A stretch of DNA of 36,410 bases from Prevotellaceae bacterium (GCA_031277925.1 JAITLJ010000200.1:1-36410), one strand, 5' to 3'; positions 6,596 through 16,851 are shown, counted from the stretch's first letter. Program-made: numbers and translations. Notes: generated by a model not told the origin, from the sequence alone.

Positions 6596-8554
6596 ATGAA
6601 AAAAATATTAATAATATTACTATCAAGTGTTCTTGTATTTTCAAATACAGGTTGTGATGCTTATTTGGATGTAAACAAAAATGTTGATGCTCCCGACTAT
6701 GTTGATGATTTTCTATATCTTGCAGGGATTCAACAATCATATCAAGATTATTATTATGATATAAGAGCAGTAGGCCCATTAACGCAAATGATGGGGACAA
6801 CAGATTATACTTCTTTTGCAAATCATTATTATTCAAAAGCGAGCGATGCAGCAGGTCAAATGTGGCGATTGTTGTGGCTGCAGGGAATTAACCTTGAAAA
6901 TATGATAACTCAGGCGACAGCAAGCGAACGCTGGACATTGGCCGGTATGGGCTATGCAATGAAAGCCTACACTTGGGACATGCTTACAAAATATCATGGA
7001 GAGATGCCTTGCAAACAAGCATACGAATCGGGATTATTGGCTCACGAATATGACTATCAGTATGATATTTATCCCATTGTTAGAGGATGGGCTTACAAGG
7101 CTATTGAATATCTGTCGAAAACAGATAAAACGATTTATGGAACGCAACTTTCTGATAATGACTACATTTATGGAGGAGATGCGGAAAAATGGAAAAAATT
7201 TGCATACGCAGTATTAGCCCGTAATTATATTTCACTGTCTAATAAAACTGATTTTGTAAGCAGCGGATTTGCTGACTCTGTAATATATTGTGTTAATAAT
7301 TCTTTTGCATCATCATCTGATGATGCAACAATCAGAGTTAGCACAGATGATGAAATAGATACTAAATTTATGAATTTTTGGGGCGTATCGCGTGCAAATT
7401 TATCAAGAATATATTTTCAGCATGAATACGCTGTACAAATTATGACAGGAACAGTGCCTCAATATGATAAAAATACAGGAAATAAAGTTCCTAATTCAAG
7501 CAATCAGAATATTCTTGGCGTTTATCCTTATGAACTCAATCCTGTTCAAATTCTTGCTGATACTGTTTCATCCGTTTCTGGACATTTTGACCCGCGTACC
7601 ACTTTATTATTTGGATGGACATCGCCTAAATATTCTTCTTTCACACTTGAAGATACTGTAACGATAATCAATGATTTAGGATTGCCAAATTTACTCGATA
7701 CTGTAAGATTGCCTTACATAGAAGTATTTACTACCGAGGTGGATTATATTCGTAGATATGTAAGCAAAAGGTTTTACGGAGGTTCATTTACCACTGAAGT
7801 AGGTCCAATCGGGTCGGCGCCAAGTTTTTACGGAAGAAACGCAAGTGGTTCAACCACTTCCGATGGAGTTGGACGCTGGTTGTATAGAAACGGAGCGCCT
7901 TATATATTAACAACTTTTGCCGAAATGAAAATGTGCGCAGCCGAAGCATACTGGAAAAAGGATGATAAGGCAAGCGCTTTACAAGCATTGCAGGATGGCA
8001 TTGCAGGTCACATGGATTTTTGCCAAAAATACATTTACTTAACAACTATAGGTGGTGATAAAATTACTCCAGCTACATTTAGATTATTGGCAAATGAATA
8101 TCTTGCAGGTCCTTATGTTGGCGGTTTAACGGTAAACGATTTGACTCTCAGCCACATTATGATGCAAAAATGGGTATGCTTATATCCGTGGGGCGCTCAT
8201 GAAGCCTGGGTTGATTTGCGTAAATATCATTATGATATAGATTATACAGGAGATTATCCGAAAACAGGTAACGGTTGGGAACGAAATGAAGTGTATATGA
8301 AATGGGACGATAATGAAGACAAGGTTTATAAAGGTTTTTACTTGCGTCCTGCAAATGTGGAGCATCGCAAAACCGCGTACAATATTGATAATGATGGCTC
8401 TCCGTGTTACCGTATTCGTCCTCGCTATAATTCCGAATATATGTGGAATTTGCCAAGTTTGAAGAAATTATTGCCCATACCTGGAGATGCCTTAAATTAT
8501 CACTGCTCTATTCCATGGTTTGCTTATCATGGAGAAATGCCAACAAATTTATAA
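6596..8554 (+). CDS. SusD/RagB-family nutrient-binding lipoprotein
   Basis: A 652-residue lipoprotein with lipobox SNTGC (Cys20) followed by DAYLDVN, the usual SusD start. The helical, TPR-like body resembles the SusD-like_2 branch, and the C-terminal part carries the typical WVDLRKYHYDI segment. SusD proteins sit on the cell surface as a lid over the SusC channel and bind the substrate. It starts 11 bases after susC and overlaps no neighbour if the next gene starts at 8574. At 652 residues it is longer than the common 500-550, with several loop expansions. The family is clear; the ligand is not. Confidence 0.88.
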   Translation: MKKILIILLSSVLVFSNTGCDAYLDVNKNVDAPDYVDDFLYLAGIQQSYQDYYYDIRAVGPLTQMMGTTDYTSFANHYYSKASDAAGQMWRLLWLQGINLENMITQATASERWTLAGMGYAMKAYTWDMLTKYHGEMPCKQAYESGLLAHEYDYQYDIYPIVRGWAYKAIEYLSKTDKTIYGTQLSDNDYIYGGDAEKWKKFAYAVLARNYISLSNKTDFVSSGFADSVIYCVNNSFASSSDDATIRVSTDDEIDTKFMNFWGVSRANLSRIYFQHEYAVQIMTGTVPQYDKNTGNKVPNSSNQNILGVYPYELNPVQILADTVSSVSGHFDPRTTLLFGWTSPKYSSFTLEDTVTIINDLGLPNLLDTVRLPYIEVFTTEVDYIRRYVSKRFYGGSFTTEVGPIGSAPSFYGRNASGSTTSDGVGRWLYRNGAPYILTTFAEMKMCAAEAYWKKDDKASALQALQDGIAGHMDFCQKYIYLTTIGGDKITPATFRLLANEYLAGPYVGGLTVNDLTLSHIMMQKWVCLYPWGAHEAWVDLRKYHYDIDYTGDYPKTGNGWERNEVYMKWDDNEDKVYKGFYLRPANVEHRKTAYNIDNDGSPCYRIRPRYNSEYMWNLPSLKKLLPIPGDALNYHCSIPWFAYHGEMPTNL

Positions 8555-8573
8555 ACATTTAAAATATAATATC

Positions 8574-9485
8574 ATGAAAATATTAAAATATTACATCAGT
8601 ACAGTTTTTATTGCAATTCTTATTTTATCATCATGCGAAAAGCATAAACTTATATATGATGCAGAATCAGTTGACGAGAGTAAAGTTATGTTGCAAATAC
8701 ATTTTTTTGTGCCTATAGCAACCGGAGCTACAAATGCAATAAATCAAGTTAGAATTAACGATATTCCTGTTACCTTTAACAATCTGCTTCCATATAATGG
8801 AATACCCGATGGAGCTACAGGCAAATTTTTTACTGCAAATGCAGGTAGTGTAAAAATTCAATTTTTCAAAGGTTCGGCAGCCAATGGCTACACGGAAATT
8901 TACAACAAGTCTGTTAATCTTGAAGGTGGCAAAGCATATAATTTAGTTATACATGATTTTAATGAACTTCCTTCGATTATTGACAATGGTTTTCCCTATC
9001 AAAGAAATTATGATGGATATGTTACAGACAGTATATGCTATGTGCGATTCTATAATTTCTATTACGATAGCGACACTACACCGTTATGTAAAAATGGAGA
9101 TAAATTACAATTACAATTTGTTTACTATAAAACAACATCGGCAGAAGCTAGTTGGACACCTCCATATCCTCTTACAGATACATTTACTATAGGTAAACCT
9201 GTTGGTTTTGGAGAAGCAACAGAATGGACTCCAGTGCGTCTAAGAAAAACATACTATAATTCCTCTGGGTACATGCCTGTTAGATGGTTTATTCGTTTGA
9301 TAAAAGCAGATGGAACGAAAAAGTGGATTCCTTATATGAGTAGTACAACAAGTGGGCAAATAACGTGGACTTACGCAGAAACTCAATATATTGGTCGTAG
9401 AACTCATAAAATATTAGGCGGTAAATCAGGTGGTGGAGTTTACGCAAATCAGATATGGGCATTTCAGACATGGACCGCTATCTGA
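8574..9485 (+). CDS. Surface lipoprotein of the first Sus-like operon, function unknown
   Basis: A 303-residue predicted lipoprotein with signal peptide and lipobox ILSSC (Cys21), followed by charged EKHK. I chose the ATG at 8574 because it gives a clean lipoprotein signal and avoids the 35-base overlap with susD that the upstream ATG at 8520 would create. The first half (about 35-125) looks like a beta-sandwich of the DUF4397 type (VRINDIPVTF, GGKAYNLVIHDF). The second half is aromatic-rich and unrecognised. It occupies the place of SusE/SusF, so an accessory surface binding role is plausible. It ends in TGA just before a strong terminator. Confidence 0.75.
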   Translation: MKILKYYISTVFIAILILSSCEKHKLIYDAESVDESKVMLQIHFFVPIATGATNAINQVRINDIPVTFNNLLPYNGIPDGATGKFFTANAGSVKIQFFKGSAANGYTEIYNKSVNLEGGKAYNLVIHDFNELPSIIDNGFPYQRNYDGYVTDSICYVRFYNFYYDSDTTPLCKNGDKLQLQFVYYKTTSAEASWTPPYPLTDTFTIGKPVGFGEATEWTPVRLRKTYYNSSGYMPVRWFIRLIKADGTKKWIPYMSSTTSGQITWTYAETQYIGRRTHKILGGKSGGGVYANQIWAFQTWTAI

Positions 9486-9501
9486 TTTTTTACATTAAGT
9501 T

Positions 9502-9543
9502 GATAAAAGAGGAGATTGGGAATCTCCTCTTTTATCTTTTTTT
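9502..9543 (+). terminator. Strong intrinsic terminator of the first Sus-like operon
   Basis: Perfect 16-bp stem (9502-9517 with 9521-9536), loop GGG, followed by a run of T. It ends the susC-susD-lipoprotein transcript and isolates it from the gene at 9590. Confidence 0.92.
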
Positions 9544-9589
9544 AAAATAATATTACATATTATCTATAAATAAATTAAATATAAACAAG

Positions 9590-10693
9590 ATGAAAAAATA
9601 TACAATTATCTTTATTTTAGTATTCGTCAGTGTTTTACACAGTAATGCTCAAAACAACTATCAGCGAGGTTATATTATAACTAATGAACAAGATACTATA
9701 AACGGTTGGGTTGATTTTCGTACAGATAAAATGAATGGAGAAATATGTCGGTTTAAGTTAGAATTGTCTGATAATGAACAAATTTTCCTGCCAAAACAAA
9801 TCTTTGGGTATCGTTTTTTGCAATCAGGTAAATTTTATATCAGTAAAACTGTTTTAATTGAAAACAACCCTAAAACGGCGTTTTTGGAATATTTGATACA
9901 TGGTATTATGAACCTTTATTTTTATGTAAGTAACGATTCTGATATACTAGGTTATTATATTTTTGAAGACGAAAACAATAATATATTTACCATATCTAAA
10001 AGTGTTGACAAATTTATTACAAAATCAGATGGCACTACCGTATTGCGAAAAGATAATAAATATACTACTGACCTTAATTTTGTATTTGGAGATATTAAAG
10101 AAATTTCAAGAAAATTACCAACGGCAAAATTTACTCACAATACAATGATAGATTTTGTTAAAGAATATCATGATCAATTATGCACAACGGGAGAAGAATG
10201 TATTGAATTTGAAACGGACATTGATAAAAAACCATTTGAATTTAAATTTTCCATTTATACCGGCAATGAACGCGGTAGTTATACAAATGACTATTCAGGA
10301 GAAAAACATACTGCAAGTGCATTAATAATAGGAGGAAGAGTTGAAGTTATTATTCCGCGTTGGTACAAATCTATAAGCGCTTTGTTTGACTTTTCTTATA
10401 CAAAAAACGAAGGAATTTATAACAATAATTTTTCTGTCTCTAAATTTGAAATTGATTTTGGTGGCAAATATACTTCTCACAAAGGCATATTACGACCAAC
10501 TATTGAAGCAGGAATTGCTTTAGCAATAGAAAAATATCCGAGTCATTTCGCTTATGTTTGAGGAGAATTTGCAGGCGCAGGTATAAACTTGAAAACATCA
10601 AAAGAAAATTACATTTTACTGCCATTAAATTATTTAAATACAAATAATTTCAAAACCGATATATGGAGAATAAAAATAGGCTATAAATTTTAG
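9590..10693 (+). pseudogene. Outer-membrane beta-barrel protein interrupted by an in-frame TGA
   Basis: ATG 9590 opens a 323-codon frame: signal peptide cleaved near HSNA|Q (residue 20), then the GYIITNEQDTINGWVDFR N-terminus common in Bacteroidetes barrel proteins, then amphipathic strands. A TGA at 10559-10561 stops it inside a strand. The same frame then continues without another stop for 43 codons to TAG at 10691-10693. It ends RIKIGYKF, with the C-terminal aromatic residue expected of an outer-membrane barrel. Reading TGA as TGG (Trp) would restore one 367-residue protein. The simplest explanation is a recent nonsense mutation or a sequencing error. The rest is undamaged, and the next gene starts 28 bases later. 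Confidence 0.75.
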
Positions 10694-10721
10694 TTTAATT
10701 GCTGATAACAGAAAATTTTCA

Positions 10722-13451
10722 ATGCATTATCAAATATCAAAAAAATACATATTTACAGTTTTTGTAATATCGTTTGCTTGTTGCAGTTTCGCCCAACAAA
10801 ATGTTTTCAACATTGATTCTATAAACAGCCGGTTTTTAAATCAACTTACAATATTGCAACAGGAAAAAATTCATATACATACCGACCGCTCGCTGTATAT
10901 AAAGGGCGAACAGATTTGGTTCAGAATCTATCTTGTGGATGCTGTTTTGCATCGCAGCGTGTTTAACAGCCGTTATGTATATGTTGAACTTGTAAATCAG
11001 CAGAAAAATGTTGTTGTGCGCGTAAAAATTCGTCCTGTTGACAATTCTTATTTCGGTCATATCAATTTATCACCCAATTTGGCTGAAGGAGAATATACTT
11101 TAAGAGCCTACACTCAATATATGCAAAATTCAGGCGAAGATTATTTTTTCATGAAAAATATAAAAATCATAAATCCGGTATCGATACGAACAAAAATTAA
11201 TGTAGATTTTGAATATAATGAGAAAAATGAAAAGATAACCGCCAAACTGACATGTATTGATAAAGGATTGGAAATGAAGCCGAATAAAGATATTTTAAAA
11301 ATAAAATTTGATGACAAACCCGAAAATGTTTATTATACGGTAAGCAACAATACCGTACGTTTTTCATTCAACAAAGACAAAGTAAAAATAATACATGCAA
11401 GTTGGAATATTGATGGAATTTCGTTTGTTCGCGACATTCAAGTTCCAAAATATCCTGTTGATTTTGACGTTTCATTTTTCCCCGAAGGCGGATATTTACT
11501 CGAAGGCGCAAATTGCTGTATCGCATACAAGGCGCTGAATGCAGATGGAACTTCCGAAGATATAACAGGAGAAATTACAGATTCGGATGGAAATGTTTTG
11601 ACAACAATAAAATCATTGCATCTCGGAATGGGAAAATTTTATTTAGTTGCCGAAAAAAACAAACAATATTTTGCCTTGTGCAAAAACAGTCGGGGAACAG
11701 AGAAACGATTTGAACTTCCTCGACCAAAAACAAATACATATTCGCTAAAAACAATCTGGGTGAACAACAACCTGTATATTACCGTTCAGAAAGCCGATAA
11801 CATGCAGAAAAACAAAGATTTGTACATTCTTGTACATACGCGTGGAATTACTCAGTATGCAGCAAAATGGGATTTTTCGGACAAGGCAATATTACTCAAC
11901 AAAAATGATTTTCCATCAGGCGTGTTGCAAATACTTTTATTTGACTCACAACTTAATCCGATTTCGGAACGTCTGGCTTTTAACGTAAATGACAAAGATC
12001 TGGTAAAAGTAGAATTTTCTACAAACAAGCAAAATTATGCGGCTCGTGAAAAAATAAATGCAGCAGTAAAAATTACAGATGCCAAAAATCTTCCGTTAAA
12101 AGGCAATTTTTCAATCTCAGTTACCGACAACAGCGATATTCCGATTGACACATCGATGTCGATTTTTTCAACATTATTGCTGACATCCGACATAAAAGGA
12201 TATGTGGAAAAACCTGATTTTTATTTTCAAAACCACAAAACAGCCAGAGAAGCTCTGGATATTTTAATGCAAACACAGGGCTGGCGCCGTTACGATGTTA
12301 GCGAAATAATAAAAGGTAATTATGAAAAACCGAAAATTGATTTTGAAAAAGGACAAAAAATTTCCGGACATGTACAAAAATACAGCGGCAGCAACAAAAC
12401 ACTTGGAAGTTCGGTAATGATTTACTCAAAAAATCCGCCGGCGATAGAATATGTGCAAGTTGACAGCGCAGGCAAATTTGCTCTCGAAAACATTGAATTT
12501 CCCGACAGTGTCACTTTCACCGTTCAGGCATTCAACCAAAAAGGCAAACCTTTTGTCGAACTGTTTGTTGATATCGACACCTTTCCGTCAATAAGCAATA
12601 TTGCTAAAAACACTTTAATAAAACAAACAGCAGAACAGACACAGGAAGAAGTATTTGCTTATGAAAAAGGAACTAAAATATATTTGTTGAACGAAGCAAC
12701 AGTTACGGCAAACAGACGAAAAACCAAAAACCGTCCATGGTATTCAAACTCGACAAATACCGCTTTCACATCGGAACAAATATCTGAAATGAATGCAACG
12801 CATATAACCGACATTTTGCGCCGTATTCCGCAACTGCACATTGTTGGTAATCAAATAATAAATTCATCAACAAGTCTTTTCAATAATTCAAATTTTGGCG
12901 AGTCTTACGAAGGAATGTTAAATGTTGAAACGGCAAGTCGTGCAAGCGGTAATGCCGACCGAGCCGGTCGCATAATAGTTTATTTCGACGAATTAATTAT
13001 GGAAGAAGATAGCGGAAGCGGATATGATTTTGATATAATAGATGTAAATTCCATTGAACGTATTGATGTGTTAAAAGGATTCCAATCTCAAATTCTGGGA
13101 GGTAATTCAAGCGATATTATCATCATGATAAAATCAAAGCATGGTCGGGGAATTTTATCGCTGTATGACAAAATGCAATTTAATCTTAAAAAAATATCGC
13201 CATTAGGATTTCAGATGCCTGCAGAATTTTATTCGCCAAAATATCACAGACCTGCACAGAAAAACAATAAAGAACCCGATTTGCGAACAACCGTTTTCTG
13301 GAATCCGAATATAATAACAGATAAGGAGGGCGCAACAGCATTTGATTTTTATTCGTCAGATTACAGTACAACTTATTCGGTGATAATTGAAGGCATAACA
13401 GAAGATGGAAAAATTATTCGCAACATAAGTAAAATACAAAGAACTGAATAA
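10722..13451 (+). CDS. MG2-like / TonB-plug domain protein without a barrel
   Basis: A 909-residue exported protein with signal peptide cleaved near CSFA|Q (residue 24). It opens with the HIHTDRSLYIKGEQIWFR segment (about 51-68) typical of macroglobulin-like MG2 domains in Bacteroidetes proteins. Several beta-sandwich domains follow, then a plug-like region (about 656-807; EATVTANRR, ITDILRRIPQL, SIERIDVLKG). Only about 100 residues follow the plug, far too few for a TonB barrel, so it cannot be a transporter by itself. Such proteins usually lie beside outer-membrane proteins, and here it follows the broken barrel gene by 28 bases. Its function is not established; a periplasmic or surface scaffold is an inference. 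Confidence 0.75.
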   Translation: MHYQISKKYIFTVFVISFACCSFAQQNVFNIDSINSRFLNQLTILQQEKIHIHTDRSLYIKGEQIWFRIYLVDAVLHRSVFNSRYVYVELVNQQKNVVVRVKIRPVDNSYFGHINLSPNLAEGEYTLRAYTQYMQNSGEDYFFMKNIKIINPVSIRTKINVDFEYNEKNEKITAKLTCIDKGLEMKPNKDILKIKFDDKPENVYYTVSNNTVRFSFNKDKVKIIHASWNIDGISFVRDIQVPKYPVDFDVSFFPEGGYLLEGANCCIAYKALNADGTSEDITGEITDSDGNVLTTIKSLHLGMGKFYLVAEKNKQYFALCKNSRGTEKRFELPRPKTNTYSLKTIWVNNNLYITVQKADNMQKNKDLYILVHTRGITQYAAKWDFSDKAILLNKNDFPSGVLQILLFDSQLNPISERLAFNVNDKDLVKVEFSTNKQNYAAREKINAAVKITDAKNLPLKGNFSISVTDNSDIPIDTSMSIFSTLLLTSDIKGYVEKPDFYFQNHKTAREALDILMQTQGWRRYDVSEIIKGNYEKPKIDFEKGQKISGHVQKYSGSNKTLGSSVMIYSKNPPAIEYVQVDSAGKFALENIEFPDSVTFTVQAFNQKGKPFVELFVDIDTFPSISNIAKNTLIKQTAEQTQEEVFAYEKGTKIYLLNEATVTANRRKTKNRPWYSNSTNTAFTSEQISEMNATHITDILRRIPQLHIVGNQIINSSTSLFNNSNFGESYEGMLNVETASRASGNADRAGRIIVYFDELIMEEDSGSGYDFDIIDVNSIERIDVLKGFQSQILGGNSSDIIIMIKSKHGRGILSLYDKMQFNLKKISPLGFQMPAEFYSPKYHRPAQKNNKEPDLRTTVFWNPNIITDKEGATAFDFYSSDYSTTYSVIIEGITEDGKIIRNISKIQRTE

Positions 13452-13515
13452 AAGCCTTATGCAGCAAACTTTTCGGCGTGCACAAAATCAAAAACAAAAA
13501 ATATTTTTCATATTT

Positions 13516-13547
13516 TTAGCGTTGTATTTATTTTTTTACTATCTTTG
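13516..13547 (+). promoter_or_regulatory. Promoter of the L31 gene
   Basis: TATCTTTG at 13540-13547 matches the -7 box exactly. The -33 region is weaker (TTAG at 13516-13519, 20-base spacer). The predicted start leaves about 30 bases of leader before the ATG at 13586. Confidence 0.6.
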
Positions 13548-13585
13548 CAGCCCAAATTTGTGAAAATTCTTAAAATTACAATAAA

Positions 13586-13846
13586 ATGAAAAAAGAAATT
13601 CATCCATCGAGTTATCGCGTAGTGGCATTTAAAGACATGTCAAACGAACATGTTTTTTTAACACGCTCATCGGTTCATACAAAAGAAACAATCATTGTTG
13701 ATGGCGTTGAATATCCTTTGTATAAACTTGAAATTTCAAACACATCTCATCCCTTTTACACAGGAAAGATGAAACTTGTAGATACGGCAGGTCGCGTTGA
13801 TAAGTTTATAAACAGATACAAAAACTACGCAAACAAAAGCAAATAA
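13586..13846 (+). CDS. rpmE2: 50S ribosomal protein L31, type B
   Basis: 86 residues beginning [19 protein letters not shown], with the [20 protein letters not shown] and [10 protein letters not shown] segments of type B L31. The zinc-binding cysteines of type A L31 are absent (no Cys at all), so this is the zinc-independent form. It binds the large subunit near the inter-subunit bridge. It is a single-gene unit with its own promoter and terminator. The length is normal. Confidence 0.95.
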   Translation: MKKEIHPSSYRVVAFKDMSNEHVFLTRSSVHTKETIIVDGVEYPLYKLEISNTSHPFYTGKMKLVDTAGRVDKFINRYKNYANKSK

Positions 13847-13868
13847 TTTGCAGTATAAAATAAAATTA

Positions 13869-13899
13869 CCTCGACCTTTGCCTGTCGGGGTTTTTTTTT
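13869..13899 (+). terminator. Terminator after the L31 gene
   Basis: Stem CCTCGAC (13869-13875) with GTCGGGG (13884-13890), one G-T wobble, then nine T. It closes the L31 transcript 23 bases after the stop. Confidence 0.85.
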
Positions 13900-13951
13900 G
13901 AAAACAATCAAAACTTTGGCATAAAGTATGTATCTATTACAAAATAGTTTT

Positions 13952-13959
13952 TATATTTG
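13952..13959 (+). promoter_or_regulatory. Possible -7 box for lon
   Basis: TATATTTG fits TAnnTTTG, but no good -33 box lies about 19 bases upstream. It is about 140 bases before the preferred lon start. Nothing else was recognised between the L31 terminator and lon. Confidence 0.3.
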
Positions 13960-14101
13960 ATAAATATTAATGCAGACTGTTTATATATTAATCATTGATA
14001 TTTAGATTTTTAATTAACAATAAAATAAATAATAACAATCAAAGTAAAATACTTTGTTCGATAAAAGACGAGGTTTTGCTGACAAATTGACTTATATAAT
14101 C

Positions 14102-16555
14102 ATGGCAAATGACATAAAATTACGACAAATTTTCCTCGAAGGAGATGAAATTGAAAATATAAATTACATTCCACTTTCGTTTGATGAGGACTTAAAAAAA
14201 ATAAATACAAAAGAATTACCCGAAGCATTACCCTTACTGGTTTTACGCAATTCGGTGCTTTTTCCCGAAATACTTGTTCCCATAACAGTAGGACGTGAAA
14301 AATCAATAAACCTCGTGCATGAAGTTTTTTCCAAATCAAAAATTTTGGGAACCGTTGCTCAATATGATTCCAAAATCGAAAATCCAACAAAAAACGATTT
14401 GAATAAAGTTGGCACAATTGCGCGTATTATAAAAATTCTGGAAATGCCCAATGGCACAATAACAGCCATATTGCAGGGAATTGCCCGTTTTGAAATAAAA
14501 AGTATAATTAACGAAAACCCTTATTTTATTGCAGATGTAAAATATCTTAACGAAGAAAAACCTAAACTGCCTAACGAAAATTATGATGCAATAATAAGTT
14601 CGATAAAAGATATTACCCTGCAAATCATCAGCCAGTCGCCAATATTACAGGAAATTACATTTGCGGTCAAAAATGTTGAAAACCGAAGTTTTTTGATAAA
14701 CTATATAGGTTCAAATCCTGACATTACGCACAATGTAACCGACCAGCAATCGCTGCTCGAAATAGGCAATTTGAAGGAAAGAGCATTGAAACTGCTCGAA
14801 ATATTACAGAAAGAATTGCGACAGGTTGAAATAAAAAACGACATACAGCGCAAAGTTCGCCACGAAATAGACCAGCAGCAGCGTGAATATTTTTTGCACC
14901 AGCAAATGAAAACAATTCAGGACGAATTAGGCGGAAATCCTGCCAGTCAAGAAATTGAAGAATTGCGCAAACGTGCAAAAACAAAAAAATGGAATACCGA
15001 AACCGCCGAATTTTTTGAAAAAGAAACCACAAAACTCGAACACATGAATCCGGGCGTAGGCGAATTTTCCGTGCAACTGAATTATCTGCAATTGCTGCTG
15101 GATTTGCCATGGAACGAATATACCGAAGACCGAATAGATATAAAAAAGGCAAAAAAAATACTTGACGAAGACCATTACGGACTCGATCAGGTAAAAGACA
15201 GAATCCTTGAATACCTTGCCGTAATAAAACTGAAAAACGACTTGAAATCTCCTATACTTTGCCTTTACGGACCTCCGGGCACAGGAAAAACTTCGCTCGG
15301 AAAATCTGTTGCGCGCTCAATCGGACGACAGTTTGGCAGAATCTCGCTTGGAGGATTGCACGACGAAGCCGAAATTCGTGGACATCGCAAAACATATATA
15401 GGAGCAATGCCCGGAAGAATTATTCAAACAATAAAACGTTGCAAATCGGCAAATCCAGTGATAATTCTTGATGAAATTGATAAAATAGGCAATGATTTTC
15501 GCGGCGACCCTGCTTCAGCTTTGCTCGAAGTGCTTGACCCCGAACAAAATTCAACCTTCCACGATAATTATCTCGACCTTAATTTTGATTTGTCGAAAAC
15601 AATGTTTATCACAACAGCAAACAATATAAGCACAATAAATTCGGCATTGCGCGACCGCATGGAAATGATTCCAGTGAGCGGCTATCTGGTTGAAGAAAAG
15701 GTTGAAATAGCAAAACGACATCTTATCCCAAAACAGTTGGAAACACACGGAATACATGCAGGCGCAATAAAATTTACTAACGATATTATCGAAATCATTA
15801 TAGAATCATACACAAAAGAATCGGGCGTGCGCGCTCTCGATAAACAAATTGCAAAAATTGCACGTTATTACGCAAAACAAATTGCTCTTTCGGAAAAAAT
15901 AACGCCTAAAATTTCAAAACAAAAAATAGCGGAAATTCTTGGCGTACCAAAATTTACAAAAGACGAATATCAGGGAAACGATTTTGCCGGCGTTGTTACA
16001 GGCTTGGCATGGACAGAACTTGGCGGCGAAATTCTTTTTGTTGAAACAAGTTTGAGCAAAGGCAAAGGCAAACTTACAATTACAGGAAACCTTGGCGAAG
16101 TAATGAAAGAATCGGCTTTGATTGCTATGGAATACATAAAATCACATGCAGCGCAACTCGAAATAAACAGCGACGTTTTTGAAAAATGGGATGTACATAT
16201 TCATGTCCCCGAAGGTGCAATTCCCAAAGATGGACCTTCCGCCGGAATAACAATGACAACAGCGCTTGCATCAATTTTTACGCAACGCAAAGTACGCAAA
16301 GGCATTGCCATGACAGGCGAAATTACCTTGCGCGGAAAAGTCCTTCCTGTTGGCGGAATTAAAGAAAAAATACTTGCTGCAAAACGAGCAGGAATAAACG
16401 AAATAGTATTGTCGCAGGATAACGAAAAAGACATATCGGAAATAAAACCTGTTTATATCAAAGGATTGAAATTTCACTATGTTAATACCGTTACGGATGT
16501 TATTGATTTTGCCCTGTTAAAGGAAAAAGTGAAAAATGCAATAAAAATCGAATAA
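14102..16555 (+). CDS. lon: ATP-dependent protease Lon (La)
   Basis: Cytoplasmic AAA+ serine protease that degrades misfolded and regulatory proteins. I chose ATG 14102 ([11 protein letters not shown], 817 residues) over an in-frame TTG at 14054 because the 16 extra residues look unconserved. Domains in order: LON substrate-binding domain (about 40-250), a coiled helical linker, AAA+ module with Walker A GPPGTGKT (390-397) and Walker B IILDEID (454-460), and the protease domain with catalytic Ser713 in PKDGPSAG and Lys756 in GGIKEKI. The length is typical of bacterial LonA. It is monocistronic and followed by terminator hairpins. No heat-shock operator was recognised. Confidence 0.96.
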   Translation: MANDIKLRQIFLEGDEIENINYIPLSFDEDLKKINTKELPEALPLLVLRNSVLFPEILVPITVGREKSINLVHEVFSKSKILGTVAQYDSKIENPTKNDLNKVGTIARIIKILEMPNGTITAILQGIARFEIKSIINENPYFIADVKYLNEEKPKLPNENYDAIISSIKDITLQIISQSPILQEITFAVKNVENRSFLINYIGSNPDITHNVTDQQSLLEIGNLKERALKLLEILQKELRQVEIKNDIQRKVRHEIDQQQREYFLHQQMKTIQDELGGNPASQEIEELRKRAKTKKWNTETAEFFEKETTKLEHMNPGVGEFSVQLNYLQLLLDLPWNEYTEDRIDIKKAKKILDEDHYGLDQVKDRILEYLAVIKLKNDLKSPILCLYGPPGTGKTSLGKSVARSIGRQFGRISLGGLHDEAEIRGHRKTYIGAMPGRIIQTIKRCKSANPVIILDEIDKIGNDFRGDPASALLEVLDPEQNSTFHDNYLDLNFDLSKTMFITTANNISTINSALRDRMEMIPVSGYLVEEKVEIAKRHLIPKQLETHGIHAGAIKFTNDIIEIIIESYTKESGVRALDKQIAKIARYYAKQIALSEKITPKISKQKIAEILGVPKFTKDEYQGNDFAGVVTGLAWTELGGEILFVETSLSKGKGKLTITGNLGEVMKESALIAMEYIKSHAAQLEINSDVFEKWDVHIHVPEGAIPKDGPSAGITMTTALASIFTQRKVRKGIAMTGEITLRGKVLPVGGIKEKILAAKRAGINEIVLSQDNEKDISEIKPVYIKGLKFHYVNTVTDVIDFALLKEKVKNAIKIE

Positions 16556-16559
16556 AAAC

Positions 16560-16613
16560 AAAGGCTGCCGATAAAGGTAGCCTTTAATTTTACAGACTGT
16601 AAAATTAAAGGCT
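16560..16613 (+). terminator. Two overlapping hairpins after lon
   Basis: Hairpin 1: AAAGGCTGCC (16560-16569) with GGTAGCCTTT (16576-16585), one wobble. Hairpin 2: a perfect 15-bp stem, 16579-16593 with 16599-16613, loop AGACT. They share AGCCTTT (16579-16585), so only one can form at a time. Hairpin 1 is followed by AATTTTAC, a poor T-run. It probably ends lon transcription. Confidence 0.7.
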
Positions 16614-16625
16614 GTTACTCTACAC

Positions 16626-16851
16626 AGTCGCTCCTTAATAAATAGTCGCTCCTTACGAATAAAAAAGGACAAAGCTAAAACATTAAAAATTTCGGACAAT
16701 TATTTCTTTCTGTTAATTTGTCTTGACACAAAAAGAAGATAAAGAAAAAGTTCATATTTTGCCGAATTTTTGCCCGTATATATAAAACTCGGTATTTTGA
16801 TTCAATAATTTATTAATTATTAACCGTTTCGACCCTCTTTAAGGAGCGACT
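16626..16851 (-). repeat. Interspersed repeat family R1, copy B (MITE-like, 226 bp)
   Basis: Bounded by AGTCGCTCCTTA (16626-16637) and its exact complement TAAGGAGCGACT (16840-16851). A second AGTCGCTCCTTA lies at 16644-16655. The interior, read on the minus strand, matches copy D at 31627 almost block for block: AAAATACCGAGTTTTATA, CAAAAATTCGGCAAAATATG, TTTGTGTCAAG, AATTAACAGAAAGAAATAAT and TAGCTTTGTCCTTTTTTTAT. No ORF is conserved between copies. Confidence 0.8.

Noticed and set aside
8520-8573. Upstream ATG of the third Sus-locus gene
   Set aside because: It would overlap susD and bury the lipoprotein signal peptide behind 18 residues. ATG 8574 gives a clean signal.
10559-10561. TGA read as tryptophan genome-wide (altered genetic code)
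   Set aside because: Other genes here end properly at TGA (for example 896-898, 9483-9485, 29466-29468), and no other gene has internal TGA. The code looks standard.
14054-14101. TTG-initiated extension of Lon
   Set aside because: The extra 16 residues do not look like a Lon N-terminus, and ATG 14102 gives the usual start.
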